From: Mesorhizobium loti | GTDB lineage: Bacteria > Pseudomonadota > Alphaproteobacteria > Rhizobiales > Rhizobiaceae | DNA length: 64,000 nucleotides | Assembly: GCA_002356515.1 (NCBI GenBank) | Contig: AP017605.1 | Location: 5,937,020 to 6,001,019 of the forward strand | Direction of reading: 5' to 3' | Shown here: in pieces, positions 35,086 through 43,549 of the stretch | Layout of the letters: each line of letters opens with the position of its first letter | Position numbering within the stretch: position 1 is the first letter of the stretch | Position numbers and translations under genes: made by a program | The notes under the pieces: generated by a model | What the model was told of the DNA's origin: nothing | Database searches by the model: none | The model's input: only the letters and a program-made list of their open reading frames with translations

Positions 35086-36426
35086 ATGTCATTGCTAACC
35101 AAGACCATGTCGCTGGCGGCCGCTGCCGCGATGGCCGTCACGCTGCTGGGCAGCGCGTCCTTCGCCGAAGACGGCACTGGCCAACAGCTCTATCCGCTGT
35201 TCACCTACCGCACCGGGCCCTATGCCCCATCGTTCATTCCGTTCGGCGCCGGCAATATCGATTATCTGCGATACATCAATGAGGTCGAGGGCGGTGTCGA
35301 TGGCGTCAAGATCCTGGTCCAGGAGTGCGAGACGGCCTACACGATCGAGCGCGGCATCGAATGCTACGAGCGCTACAAGAACGGCTATAATGGCGCGCTG
35401 ACGGCGGCAATCTATCCGCATTCGAGCGGTCTCGACGTGGCCCTCACCGACAAGGCTCGCATCGACAAGATCCCGATCGTCAGCCCTGGCGGCGGCCAGA
35501 ACATCGCCACAGACGGTCGCGTGTTTCCCTACCAGTATCCGCTGGTGTTCGACTACTGGAGCGAAGCCCAGATCATCGTCGATTACATCGCCCAGCAGGC
35601 GGGCGGCTATGACAAGCTCAAGGGCCTGAAGATCGCGACGCTCTATCACGATAGCGGCTATGGTCGTGATACGATCGAGCCGCTCGGCATCCTTGCCAAG
35701 AAATACGGCTTCGAGGACATCCAGATCCCGGTTCCGCATCCCGGCGAACAGCAGCAGACACAGTGGCAGCAGATCCGCCGTGCAAACGCCGACTGGGTCT
35801 TTCTGCGCGGCTGGGGCGTCATGACGCCGGTGGCGATCAAGACAGCGGCCCGCGTCGGCTTCCCCGCCGATCGCATCATCGGTGATATCTGGAGCGGTTC
35901 GGAGGACGATGCCCGTCCGGCGGGCGCCGCCGCCAAAGGCTACCTCGCCGTCTCCGTCTTCCCGCCGGGCACCGACTACGGCATCTTGAACACGCTCAAA
36001 TCTGACATTCTCGACAAGGGCAAGTCCGACCTGAAGGACAGTTCGAAGTTCGGCACGGTTTACTACAATTACGGCGTGATCGAAGCCATCACCTTCGTCG
36101 AGGCGCTACGCACCGGGCATAAGAAGTTCGGCAACAGGCCATTGACCGCCGCCGAAGGCCAGTGGGCGCTCGAACACCTCGACATCGATCAGAAGCGGAT
36201 CGCCGAGCTTGGCGCGGAAGGCCTCATCAGCCCGCTGAAAACCTCCATCGACAACCACAAGGGCGAAACCATCGCCGCCAAGATCATCCAGTGGAACGGT
36301 CAGTCCTGGGACACAAGGACCGATTGGATAAAGGCCGACGCCTCGCTGTTTGCCGACGTCATCAAGGCGAAGGCTGCCGCCTACGCCAAGGAAAAAGGCA
36401 TCGAGCCCCGCGTTGCGACGAACTGA
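35086..36426 (+). CDS. Liv-type ABC substrate-binding protein
   Basis: A 446-residue type I periplasmic binding protein with a signal peptide ending near GSASFAED (about 27). It is longer than amino-acid LivJ/LivK (about 350-370) and contains QECETAYTIERGIECYERYK and ATLYHDSGYGRDTIEPLGI. This longer group is usual for importers of aromatic or amide-like compounds rather than leucine. It lies between livM and livF and supplies the ligand that the two flanking oxygenases presumably attack. Confidence 0.9.
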   Translation: MSLLTKTMSLAAAAAMAVTLLGSASFAEDGTGQQLYPLFTYRTGPYAPSFIPFGAGNIDYLRYINEVEGGVDGVKILVQECETAYTIERGIECYERYKNGYNGALTAAIYPHSSGLDVALTDKARIDKIPIVSPGGGQNIATDGRVFPYQYPLVFDYWSEAQIIVDYIAQQAGGYDKLKGLKIATLYHDSGYGRDTIEPLGILAKKYGFEDIQIPVPHPGEQQQTQWQQIRRANADWVFLRGWGVMTPVAIKTAARVGFPADRIIGDIWSGSEDDARPAGAAAKGYLAVSVFPPGTDYGILNTLKSDILDKGKSDLKDSSKFGTVYYNYGVIEAITFVEALRTGHKKFGNRPLTAAEGQWALEHLDIDQKRIAELGAEGLISPLKTSIDNHKGETIAAKIIQWNGQSWDTRTDWIKADASLFADVIKAKAAAYAKEKGIEPRVATN

Positions 36427-36454
36427 CATCAACCCGCACGGACAGGATCGACCC

Positions 36455-37225
36455 ATGACCATTTCAGCAACAGGCATCCTCGAGATCCAGAACATGGAAG
36501 CGCTCTATGGTCAGGCGATCCTTGCCGTGCGCGACGTGTCGCTCAAGGTCGAGCAAGGCAAGATCGTTGCCCTGCTCGGCGCCAATGGCGCGGGCAAGAC
36601 CACAACGCTGAAGGCGGTTTCCAATCTGCTTGGACCAGAGCGCGGCAAGGTCAGCCGCGGCAGCATCCTGTGGCAGGGCGAGCCGGTCAGCGGCCTCTCT
36701 GCGTCCCGACTCGTCGCCAAAGGCGTCGTGCAGGTGCTGGAGGGCCGTCATTGCTTTGCGCAATTGACGGTCGAAGAAAACATCCTCTCCGGCGGCTTCC
36801 TCCGCAAGCCGAACAGGACAGACCTGCAGCGCGACGTCGAACGGATCTACACATGGTTTCCCCGCCTCAAGGAGAAGCGCAAGGTCAAGGCCGGCCTGAC
36901 CTCCGGGGGCGAACAGCAGATGGTGGCTATCGGCCGCGCGCTGATGACCAGGCCGAGCCTTGTGCTGCTGGACGAGCCGTCGATGGGGCTCGCGCCGATC
37001 ATCGTGCAGGAAATCTTCGAGATCATCCGCGTTCTGAACCGTGAGCAGGGCGTCAGCTTCCTGCTTGCCGAGCAGAACGCCAATCTCGCGCTTCGCTATG
37101 CCGACTACGGCTACATCCTCGAAAACGGTCGCGTCGTTCTGTCGGGAACGGCCGAGGAACTGCGCGCCCGCGAGGATGTCCAGGACTTTTACCTGGGCGG
37201 TGCCAATGTCGCCAAAGCACACTGA
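36455..37225 (+). CDS. livF: Liv-type ABC ATPase (LivF)
   Basis: A 256-residue ATPase. Walker A is GANGAGKTT (about 44-52), VLEGRHCFAQLTVEEN is the LivF Q-loop region, LTSGGEQQMVAIGRALM the signature, and LLDEPSMGLAP the Walker B. The ATG at 36455 lies 28 bp after the binding-protein stop. It completes the five-component importer with livG, livH, livM and the binding protein. Confidence 0.92.
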   Translation: MTISATGILEIQNMEALYGQAILAVRDVSLKVEQGKIVALLGANGAGKTTTLKAVSNLLGPERGKVSRGSILWQGEPVSGLSASRLVAKGVVQVLEGRHCFAQLTVEENILSGGFLRKPNRTDLQRDVERIYTWFPRLKEKRKVKAGLTSGGEQQMVAIGRALMTRPSLVLLDEPSMGLAPIIVQEIFEIIRVLNREQGVSFLLAEQNANLALRYADYGYILENGRVVLSGTAEELRAREDVQDFYLGGANVAKAH

Positions 37226-37273
37226 CCGCTTCGCCCGCGCCGGGTGGGGCGGCCAATTTCAGGACAATGCAAA

Positions 37274-38542
37274 ATGACACAGATCGATACCGCTTGGGGC
37301 GCGGGCCCCAGCGCTCGCTACGAGACACTGGCAGAACGGTTCCGGCCGATATTTGCAGAGATCGCCGCCGGTGCGGTCCAGCGGGAGCTTGGCCGCGACC
37401 TGCCGGTAGCGGAGATTGCGAAGTTGAAGCAGGCGGGCCTCGGCGCGCTGCGCCTGTCTGAAGCCGAAGGTGGCCTTGGCGCGACGCTGCCCGAACTCGC
37501 CAACATTCTGATCGAGCTGTCGGAGGCCGATTCCAACATCACCCAGGCGCTGCGCGGTCATTTCGGGTTTGTCGAGGATGTCGTCAACAAGACGCCAGGC
37601 GAGAGCCGCAAGCGCTGGGCGGAGCGGATTGCCCGTGGCGAGATCGCCGGCAATGCCTGGACCGAGATCGGCGATGCCAAACAGGACGCTTTCTCGACCC
37701 GCATCTCGAAGAAGGATGGCAGGCTGGTGCTCAACGGCACCAAATACTACACCACCGGCTCTCTGTTCGCCGACTGGATCGATGTCGGTGCGACAGGGCT
37801 CGACGGGAAAGGCATTGTCTTGCAGGTGCGCCGCGATGATCCGGGCGTCGATGTCGTCGACGACTGGGACGGTTTTGGCCAGACGCTTACGGCCAGCGGC
37901 ACCACGACCTTTACCGATGCGGCGGTCGACCCGGACGATGTCGTGGTCGACGATGACAAGTTCCGCTATGGCGCCGCCTTCTACCAGCTGGTGCATCTTG
38001 CCACCCTTGCCGGTATCGGTCGGGCGATCGCCAACGAGACGGCCGCCGCCGTCGCCGCCCGCCAGCGCTCATACTCCAATGGCGCCGGCCCACGCTCGAG
38101 CCAGGATCCGCAAGTGCTTCAGGTCGTCGGCCGCATTCGCAGCAACGCCTATGCGGCTGGCGCGATCGTCTTGCAGGTGGCGCAAGCCATCGAACGTGCT
38201 TATCAGGCGCACTTTGCCGGCGATGCCGATGCCGAGGAAAGGGCCAACGCCGTCGCCGAACTCGAGACATCGCAGGCGGTGACGGTCGTCACAAACCTGG
38301 TCCTTGAGGCGTCGACGATTATCTTCGATGCGCTGGGTGCGTCCTCGACCAGGAAGCCGATCGGCCTCGATCGCCATTGGCGCAACGCTCGCACCCTGTC
38401 TTCCCACAACCCGCGCATCTACAAGGATCGCATCGTAGGCGACTTCGCAGTCAACGGCACGCCGCCACCCTATCAGTGGCGGATCGGACGCAGCCCGTCG
38501 CCGGCTCCGGTCGCTCCGGTGATCGAGGCTGCCGCGGAATAG
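37274..38542 (+). CDS. Acyl-CoA-dehydrogenase-fold monooxygenase (DszC/SfnB type)
   Basis: A 422-residue flavoprotein of the acyl-CoA dehydrogenase superfamily. It has LKQAGLGALRLSEAEGGLGA, ITQALRGHFGFVEDV, GNAWTEIGDA, LNGTKYYTTGS and a late ASSTRKPIGLDRHWRNARTL. The last two patterns are typical of the SfnB/DszC branch that uses reduced flavin and oxygen rather than dehydrogenating acyl-CoA. With the LLM monooxygenase at 30852 it forms the two-oxygenase pairing seen in sulfone/thiophene desulfurisation systems. A hairpin follows. Confidence 0.88.
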   Translation: MTQIDTAWGAGPSARYETLAERFRPIFAEIAAGAVQRELGRDLPVAEIAKLKQAGLGALRLSEAEGGLGATLPELANILIELSEADSNITQALRGHFGFVEDVVNKTPGESRKRWAERIARGEIAGNAWTEIGDAKQDAFSTRISKKDGRLVLNGTKYYTTGSLFADWIDVGATGLDGKGIVLQVRRDDPGVDVVDDWDGFGQTLTASGTTTFTDAAVDPDDVVVDDDKFRYGAAFYQLVHLATLAGIGRAIANETAAAVAARQRSYSNGAGPRSSQDPQVLQVVGRIRSNAYAAGAIVLQVAQAIERAYQAHFAGDADAEERANAVAELETSQAVTVVTNLVLEASTIIFDALGASSTRKPIGLDRHWRNARTLSSHNPRIYKDRIVGDFAVNGTPPPYQWRIGRSPSPAPVAPVIEAAAE

Positions 38543-38550
38543 GTGAAATC

Positions 38551-38580
38551 GGCCTGCGACGGAATGGGTCAGCGCAGGCC
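38551..38580. terminator. Hairpin between convergent oxygenase and lysR genes
   Basis: GGCCTGCG and CGCAGGCC form an eight-pair stem around a 14-base loop, placed between the stop at 38542 and the lysR stop at 38569 and overlapping the latter. A CTTT follows on the plus strand and AAATC on the other. It fits a bidirectional stop. Confidence 0.55.
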
Positions 38581-39417
38581 TTTCACCTTTGCCAGAATAT
38601 CGTCCGAAAGCGCCGAGACGAGGGCCCTGTCAGCGCCCTTGCTCGGGATCAGGACGAATTCCACATCTTCCAGCTGCGGCAGGCGGCCGATTTCCTTCAG
38701 GCCCGACGGCGACATGCTCTGCGGTTGCACCAGAACCCCCATGCCGGCGCGGGCGGCGGCCGTCAGCCCGCTCAGGCTTCCGCATGTGCAGACAATGCGC
38801 CACGGCATGCGGTGCCGTTCGAGCACTTCCAGCGCGATGCTGCGCGTGACGCTCGGCGCGGGGAAGGCAATCAACGGCAAGGCTGCGAGCGACAGGACGT
38901 GTTCCGGATCGCGGGCAAGCCAGACAAGCGGCTCGCGATAGACGAGCCGGCCACGGCTGTCGCCCAGCCGGCGCTTGGCCAGGACGAGATCGAGCTCGCC
39001 ATTGTCCTGCATCTGGTAGAGCACGCCACTGAGCGCGACGGTCAGTTCAAGGTCGACGGATGGATGAGACCGGACGAAATCCTCCAGCACCAGCGGCAGA
39101 CGGCTGGCAACCAGGTCCTCGGATACGCCGAGCCTCAAGGTGCCGCGCAGTCTCTGCGCAGTGAACAGCGCCTGGACCTGTCCCTCTATCGACAACAGGG
39201 TCCGGGCATGGCCGAGCAGGGCTTCGCCGTCTGGCGTCAGCACCACCTTGTGCGTATCGCGGGCCAGCAATTGCCGGCCAAGCGCGGTCTCCAGCTTGCC
39301 GATGTGCTGGCTGACGGTGGATTGCCCGAGGCCCAGCCTCTCGGCCGCGAAGGTAAAGCTTCCCATTTGCTGGACGGTGACGAAGCTGCGCAGTTGGACC
39401 AGGTCGAGCATTGACAT
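38569..39417 (-). CDS. LysR-family regulator
   Basis: A 282-residue LysR regulator. The helix-turn-helix is at about 17-40 (MGSFTFAAERLGLGQSTVSQ) and the effector domain starts near 90 (GTLRLGVSEDLVASRLP). It is divergent from the BASS-family transporter gene with only 42 bp between starts. A perfect inverted repeat in that gap (39428-39440) is the likely binding site. It probably controls the transporter and may control the oxygenase/Liv operon. ATG 39411 is an alternative start two codons later. Confidence 0.92.
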   Translation of the reverse strand: MSMLDLVQLRSFVTVQQMGSFTFAAERLGLGQSTVSQHIGKLETALGRQLLARDTHKVVLTPDGEALLGHARTLLSIEGQVQALFTAQRLRGTLRLGVSEDLVASRLPLVLEDFVRSHPSVDLELTVALSGVLYQMQDNGELDLVLAKRRLGDSRGRLVYREPLVWLARDPEHVLSLAALPLIAFPAPSVTRSIALEVLERHRMPWRIVCTCGSLSGLTAAARAGMGVLVQPQSMSPSGLKEIGRLPQLEDVEFVLIPSKGADRALVSALSDDILAKVKGLR

Positions 39418-39427
39418 CCTAAATCAC

Positions 39428-39440
39428 GATAACTGTTATC
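39428..39440. promoter_or_regulatory. Perfect inverted repeat in the lysR/BASS divergent promoter
   Basis: GATAAC-T-GTTATC, six-base arms and a one-base centre, 10 bp upstream of the lysR start and 20 bp before the annotated transporter start. Symmetry and place fit a LysR recognition site. Confidence 0.65.
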
Positions 39441-39459
39441 CATTGTATCCTGTTTCGCA

Positions 39460-40503
39460 ATGCGCGAGAAGACGGCGCCACCACTCTGGAGCGAACATGT
39501 CATGCGCCGCTTTCTGCCGGACACCTTTCTGATCCTGCTGTTATGCACCGTCGCGCTGGCGTCGGTCGCGCCTGCAACAGGGGCGTTCGCGGGATGGTTC
39601 GCGGTGGCGACCAATCTTGCCGTGGCGCTTCTGTTCTTCCTGCACGGTGCGCGGCTCTCGCGCGATGTCGTTGTTGCCGGCCTGATGCATTGGCGCCTGC
39701 ACCTGGTCATCCTTCTGACGACCTTTGGCCTGTTCCCGCTGCTGGGCCTGGCGCTTGGCTATCTGCCTGCCGCGATCCTGCCCAAGCCGCTTTACCTCGG
39801 TATTCTTTTTCTGTGTGTCTTGCCGTCGACGGTTCAGTCCTCGATCGCATTCACCTCGATGGCCGGTGGCAATGTCCCCGCGGCCATCTGCTCGGCGTCC
39901 GCCTCCAACATCTTTGGCATGTTCCTGACACCCTTGCTCGTCGGGCTGCTCTTCTCCATCGGTGGTCACGGCGGATTTTCGTGGGATGCGGTGAGCCAGA
40001 TCCTGATGCAACTGCTCCTGCCCTTCGCGCTCGGGCAGCTGCTGGAACCGCGGATCGGCAAGTGGATACGCGCTCGCAAGACCTTGCTGATGCCTGTCGA
40101 TCGCGGCTCGATCCTGATGGTCGTCTACCTGGCCTTCAGCACGGCGGTTGCCGAGGGACTGTGGCACATGTTCTCGCTGCGCGACATTGCCGTGGTCGTT
40201 GTCGCCGACATGGCCTTGCTCGTCCTGGTGCTTCTGTGCACGACCTATGGCAGCCGGCTTCTTGGCTTCGACAGGGCCGACCAGATCACGATCACCTTTT
40301 GCGGCTCGAAGAAGAGCCTGGCGAGCGGCGTGCCGATGGCCAACGTCATCTTTGCCGGTCAGGGCGTCGGCGCGATCGTTCTGCCGCTGATGCTCTTCCA
40401 TCAGATACAGCTCATGGTCTGCGCCATGATTGCCCAGAAATATGCCCGTGCGGCGCACCGGTCTTCCGTGCTGGGAGCCGAAACGACGGCTTCGGTCGCC
40501 TAG
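39460..40503 (+). CDS. BASS-family (bile acid:sodium symporter-like) transporter
   Basis: A 347-residue membrane protein with about ten hydrophobic helices. BASS features are NLAVALLFFLHGARLSRD, LCVLPSTVQSSIAFTSMAGG, and ITFCGSKKSLASGVPMANV, where the crossover helix and sodium-site residues lie. It would carry an organic anion with sodium. The first ATG at 39460 has no ribosome site and lies almost on the operator; ATG 39502, with GGAG 12 bases upstream, is a plausible true start giving 333 residues. Confidence 0.88.
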   Translation: MREKTAPPLWSEHVMRRFLPDTFLILLLCTVALASVAPATGAFAGWFAVATNLAVALLFFLHGARLSRDVVVAGLMHWRLHLVILLTTFGLFPLLGLALGYLPAAILPKPLYLGILFLCVLPSTVQSSIAFTSMAGGNVPAAICSASASNIFGMFLTPLLVGLLFSIGGHGGFSWDAVSQILMQLLLPFALGQLLEPRIGKWIRARKTLLMPVDRGSILMVVYLAFSTAVAEGLWHMFSLRDIAVVVVADMALLVLVLLCTTYGSRLLGFDRADQITITFCGSKKSLASGVPMANVIFAGQGVGAIVLPLMLFHQIQLMVCAMIAQKYARAAHRSSVLGAETTASVA

Positions 40504-40622
40504 CTGGGTTTTTGCGTATATCGCATGAAGGCCTTGCGCCCGCAGGCCGGCCTGGACGGTCAATCAGATCTTCGTCTTGATCCGCAGTCGACCTTTATTC
40601 CGGCCGCGGGGCATCGCCGGTG

Positions 40623-40830
40623 AAAGGAGGCACACTGGACGGCTGGACGATCGATGAGGTCGAGACACCAGCGCCTTACATTGACAAAATCGTTGAGGTT
40701 GGTCTTGTGTCTCGGGAAACGCGGTATCCATGGCCAGATCGCGATGTCGGCGATCGATAGTCGCCGGCAATCGTGACGGAAACGCCGGGATTCTCGACGA
40801 CAAGCATCGAGCTGAAACATCGTGCGGCGC
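40623..40830 (-). pseudogene. Glutathione S-transferase C-terminal remnant
   Basis: On the minus strand MLVVENPGVSVTIAGDY (ending at 40757) is in one frame and SIADIAIWPWIPRF, DLIDRPAVQ in the adjacent frame starting at 40757. The contiguous pattern xAGDYSIADIAIWPW...RPAVQ is the C-terminal domain signature of bacterial GSTs. The N-terminal thioredoxin domain is missing and a frameshift lies exactly at the junction. It is a degraded fragment. Confidence 0.6.
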
Positions 40831-40875
40831 ATGTCCGCGGTCCGCCGATAGTCCGTGAACGACATGGAGAATTAG

Positions 40876-41376
40876 ATGCGGAACACGATGCTGGGCTTGG
40901 CGGCACTTGCCCTGGCTGCGTGCCAATCGGCTCCCGTGGAGCCGCAACCCGCCGCTGTCGAACCCGCGTCGGGTCCGGTCGCCCCTCAACCGGCCTTGGC
41001 TGCCGCTGCTCCTGCTGGCTCTACGATCATGGATACATCCGTGACGATCACTCCCCCGGCGAAGGGCGTTCCGGCAAAGTACGCGGCTTTTTCAGGCATG
41101 TGGGCTGGACGATTGGAGGGCGCGTATGAAGCCAAGGTCGCCGTTCAGACGATTTCTGCGAACGGCAAGGTGACGGTCACCTTTGCCTGGGGCAATCTGG
41201 GCGACAACAATCCGGGCGAGGCCGCCGGTGAAGGAAGAATTGTCGGGAGCACATTGAAGCTCGGGCGCCTGCCGAATGGCGCGGACATCAGCTTGACCAT
41301 GATGCCTGACGGGACCCTGTCCGTAACCTATGCGCTCGTCGGCCAGACCTACAGAGGCACGTTTATCAGGCAATGA
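40876..41376 (+). CDS. Putative lipoprotein of unknown function
   Basis: A 166-residue protein. The N-terminus MRNTMLGLAALALAACQS has a good lipobox (LALAAC, Cys16), so it should be lipidated and anchored in the inner or outer membrane. A proline/alanine-rich linker (about 20-50) precedes a compact C-terminal domain with FSGMWAGRLEGAYEAKVAVQ and RGTFIRQ, which looks like a small beta-rich carbohydrate or ligand-binding fold. I do not recognise a named family. GGAGA lies six bases upstream of the ATG. It has no evident operon partner. Confidence 0.75.
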   Translation: MRNTMLGLAALALAACQSAPVEPQPAAVEPASGPVAPQPALAAAAPAGSTIMDTSVTITPPAKGVPAKYAAFSGMWAGRLEGAYEAKVAVQTISANGKVTVTFAWGNLGDNNPGEAAGEGRIVGSTLKLGRLPNGADISLTMMPDGTLSVTYALVGQTYRGTFIRQ

Positions 41377-41413
41377 CCAAAACCCGACTGGTCGCATTGC
41401 GGCCAGCCAGCCT

Positions 41414-42187
41414 TCAGCCCGCCATCCAGCCACCGTCCACCATCAAATTGATACCGGTGACGTAGCTCGCCATGTCGCTGGCAAGGAACAGTGCGGCTCC
41501 TGCCACATCGTTCGGGGTCCCGAGTCGCGGCCAAGGCGTGCGCCGATGTGAATAGTTGAGTGCGTCGGGGTCGTTGGCCACGCCCGGCTTGCCGGTGATG
41601 ATCTTGCCGGGTGCGATTGCGTTGCAGATGATCAGGTCGTCGGCGTGGTCGACAGCGATCTGCCGCGTCATCTGCACGATGCCACCCTTGCTCACCGAAT
41701 AGGGAAAGTCGCCGGGGCAGGCGACCATGCCGTGCTGCGAGGAGATGTTGATGATGCGGCCGCGCACGTCGTTGACCGGCGCCTGGGCGAGCATCTGCAT
41801 CACCGCCCGTTTCGAGCAGTAGAAGAAGCCGGTCAGATTGACGCCGATGACGCGGCTCCATTGCTCTGGCGACGTCTCGATCAGATTGGTGCTGGTGTAG
41901 ATCGCGGCGTTATTGACCATCACATCGAGCCGTCCGAACTGCTCGACCGTCGCACCGACCAGCGCATCGACGGCGTTCCAGTCGGATATGTCGGTCCGGA
42001 TGTAAACGGCGGCTCCGCCGGCCGAGCGGATCAGCCCCATGGTGCTCTCACCGCCTTCGATCGGCTGCTCGACCGTGTCGGCGATGACGACGTTCGCGCC
42101 CTCGGCCGCGAATTTCAGCGCGATCGCGCGGCCGATGCCGGAACTGCCTCCGGTGACGATGGCGGTCTTGTCTGTGAGCAGGGGCAT
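41414..42187 (-). CDS. Short-chain dehydrogenase/reductase
   Basis: A 257-residue classical SDR. TGGSSGIGRAI lies at 12-22, VNNAA near 92, and the catalytic YSVSK near 163. The C-terminus reads VTGINLMVDGGWMAG. ATG 42187 places the Rossmann motif correctly; the longer open frame overlaps the upstream amidohydrolase. It lies five bases downstream of that gene and is the last of a six-gene minus-strand operon. Substrate unknown. Confidence 0.9.
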   Translation of the reverse strand: MPLLTDKTAIVTGGSSGIGRAIALKFAAEGANVVIADTVEQPIEGGESTMGLIRSAGGAAVYIRTDISDWNAVDALVGATVEQFGRLDVMVNNAAIYTSTNLIETSPEQWSRVIGVNLTGFFYCSKRAVMQMLAQAPVNDVRGRIINISSQHGMVACPGDFPYSVSKGGIVQMTRQIAVDHADDLIICNAIAPGKIITGKPGVANDPDALNYSHRRTPWPRLGTPNDVAGAALFLASDMASYVTGINLMVDGGWMAG

Positions 42188-42192
42188 GGTCC

Positions 42193-43527
42193 TCAGCTTT
42201 CCCGGGTGACAATGTTTCCGACTTTCGGGCCGGTCAGCTTTCCCTCGCGCACGATCTCGCGACCGCGCAGGAAGACACTTGTCAGCCGCGCCTGGACGGT
42301 CCAGCCGTCGAATGGCGTATAGCCCGCTCGCGACACCTGATCGGCATTGGCGATCGCGCTGGACTGGCGCGGATCGAGAATGAGGATATCGGCATCGTGG
42401 CCGGTGGCGATCTTCCCCTTGCGCCGGCCAAGGCCAAAACGCTCGGCCGGGTTGCGGGCGCACAGGCGCACCAGATCGGGCAGGGCGATCAGGCCTTCGT
42501 CGACCAGCTTCAACATCGCCTGCAGCAGCGTCTGCAACCCCGGCATGCCGCCCGGAATGTCGGCGAAAGCCGCGTAGGGCGCCGCCTTCTCGGCCGGCTT
42601 GTGCGGCGCGTGGTCGGTGGCGACGATATCGATCAGCCCCGCGCTCAGCGCGGCGCGCAGCGCATCGACATCATGCGGCGAGCGCAATGGTGGTGAGGCC
42701 TTCAGATTGGCGCCTTGTGTTTCGTAATCCTGCGCCGTGAAGAACAGGTTCTGTGGCGTGGTTTCGACGCTGGTGTCGGCCATGCCGCGCAGCCGGCTCC
42801 AGGTTTCGACGCCGAGTTCGGAATTGATCTGGCGGACATGAATCCTGGCCTCGGCCGAGGCGGCGGCGACAAACGCCCGGGCAATGCCGTTGGCTTCCGC
42901 CAGCGGCGGCCTGCTGGCCTGAAAGGCGGCGATGGTGCCGGAGCGGTCACGCAGTGTGCTGCCGGTAAGGATCGATTGATCGCCCGGCGAGATGCCGATC
43001 AAAGTGTCGCTGCCGGCGAAAGCCTTCAATGCCTCGGCCACGGTGTCGAGCGTCGCGAAGAGGAAGTTGTCGGGCACATCGGCGGTGAACAGTTCGAACG
43101 AGACCGGCGCGAGATCGAGCAGGCCTGAGACGTGCGACAGGTCGCTGCTGACCACGGCCTGGAAGCCGAGATCGACATGGATGCGGCCATCGGTCATCGC
43201 CATCTTGTCGGCAAGCTGTTCGGCCGTGGCCGTCCACGGCTCGTCTGTCGGCATGTCGAGCACCGTCGTCACGCCGCCAAGGGCCGCGGCATGCGTGCCG
43301 GAGGAAAAGTCCTCCTTGTGCGTCAGGCCGGGCTCGCGCAGATGTGCATGCGCGTCGACCAGGCCGGGCAGCAGATAGGCACCGGCCGCATCGAAAACGG
43401 TGCTAGCCGAAGCCGTCTCGCCGGGCGCGATCATTGCCGCGATGCGGCCGTCGGTGATGCCCACGTCGCGCCGCTCGAACCCTTCGGCGTTGACGATGGT
43501 GGCTCCCCGGATCAGCGTATCGAACAT
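42193..43527 (-). CDS. Dihydroorotase/allantoinase-like amidohydrolase with incomplete metal site
   Basis: A 444-residue cyclic-amidohydrolase-family protein. The first metal motif is intact (VDAHAHLREPG, H60 and H62), as is the late aspartate (DIVATDHAPH, D305). The expected carboxylated lysine is replaced by Glu145 (VSFELFTAD), the next histidine ligand is absent (IGISPGDQS, about 178-184), and the third is Gln233 (IHVRQINS), as I align it. Such losses occur in non-catalytic dihydroorotase homologues, so it may be structural, mononuclear or altered in chemistry. It is followed by an SDR and preceded by a PuuE-type protein. I use ATG 43527; upstream codons overlap the next gene. Confidence 0.85.
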   Translation of the reverse strand: MFDTLIRGATIVNAEGFERRDVGITDGRIAAMIAPGETASASTVFDAAGAYLLPGLVDAHAHLREPGLTHKEDFSSGTHAAALGGVTTVLDMPTDEPWTATAEQLADKMAMTDGRIHVDLGFQAVVSSDLSHVSGLLDLAPVSFELFTADVPDNFLFATLDTVAEALKAFAGSDTLIGISPGDQSILTGSTLRDRSGTIAAFQASRPPLAEANGIARAFVAAASAEARIHVRQINSELGVETWSRLRGMADTSVETTPQNLFFTAQDYETQGANLKASPPLRSPHDVDALRAALSAGLIDIVATDHAPHKPAEKAAPYAAFADIPGGMPGLQTLLQAMLKLVDEGLIALPDLVRLCARNPAERFGLGRRKGKIATGHDADILILDPRQSSAIANADQVSRAGYTPFDGWTVQARLTSVFLRGREIVREGKLTGPKVGNIVTRES

Positions 43528-43549
43528 GTCGCCATTCTCGTTGCTCTTG

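Noticed and set aside
35086..36426. True branched-chain amino-acid (leucine) transport by the Liv-type system
   Set aside because: The binding protein is about 80 residues longer than LivJ/LivK, and the operon is co-translated with oxygenases, so a leucine importer is unlikely even though the subunits are Liv-type.
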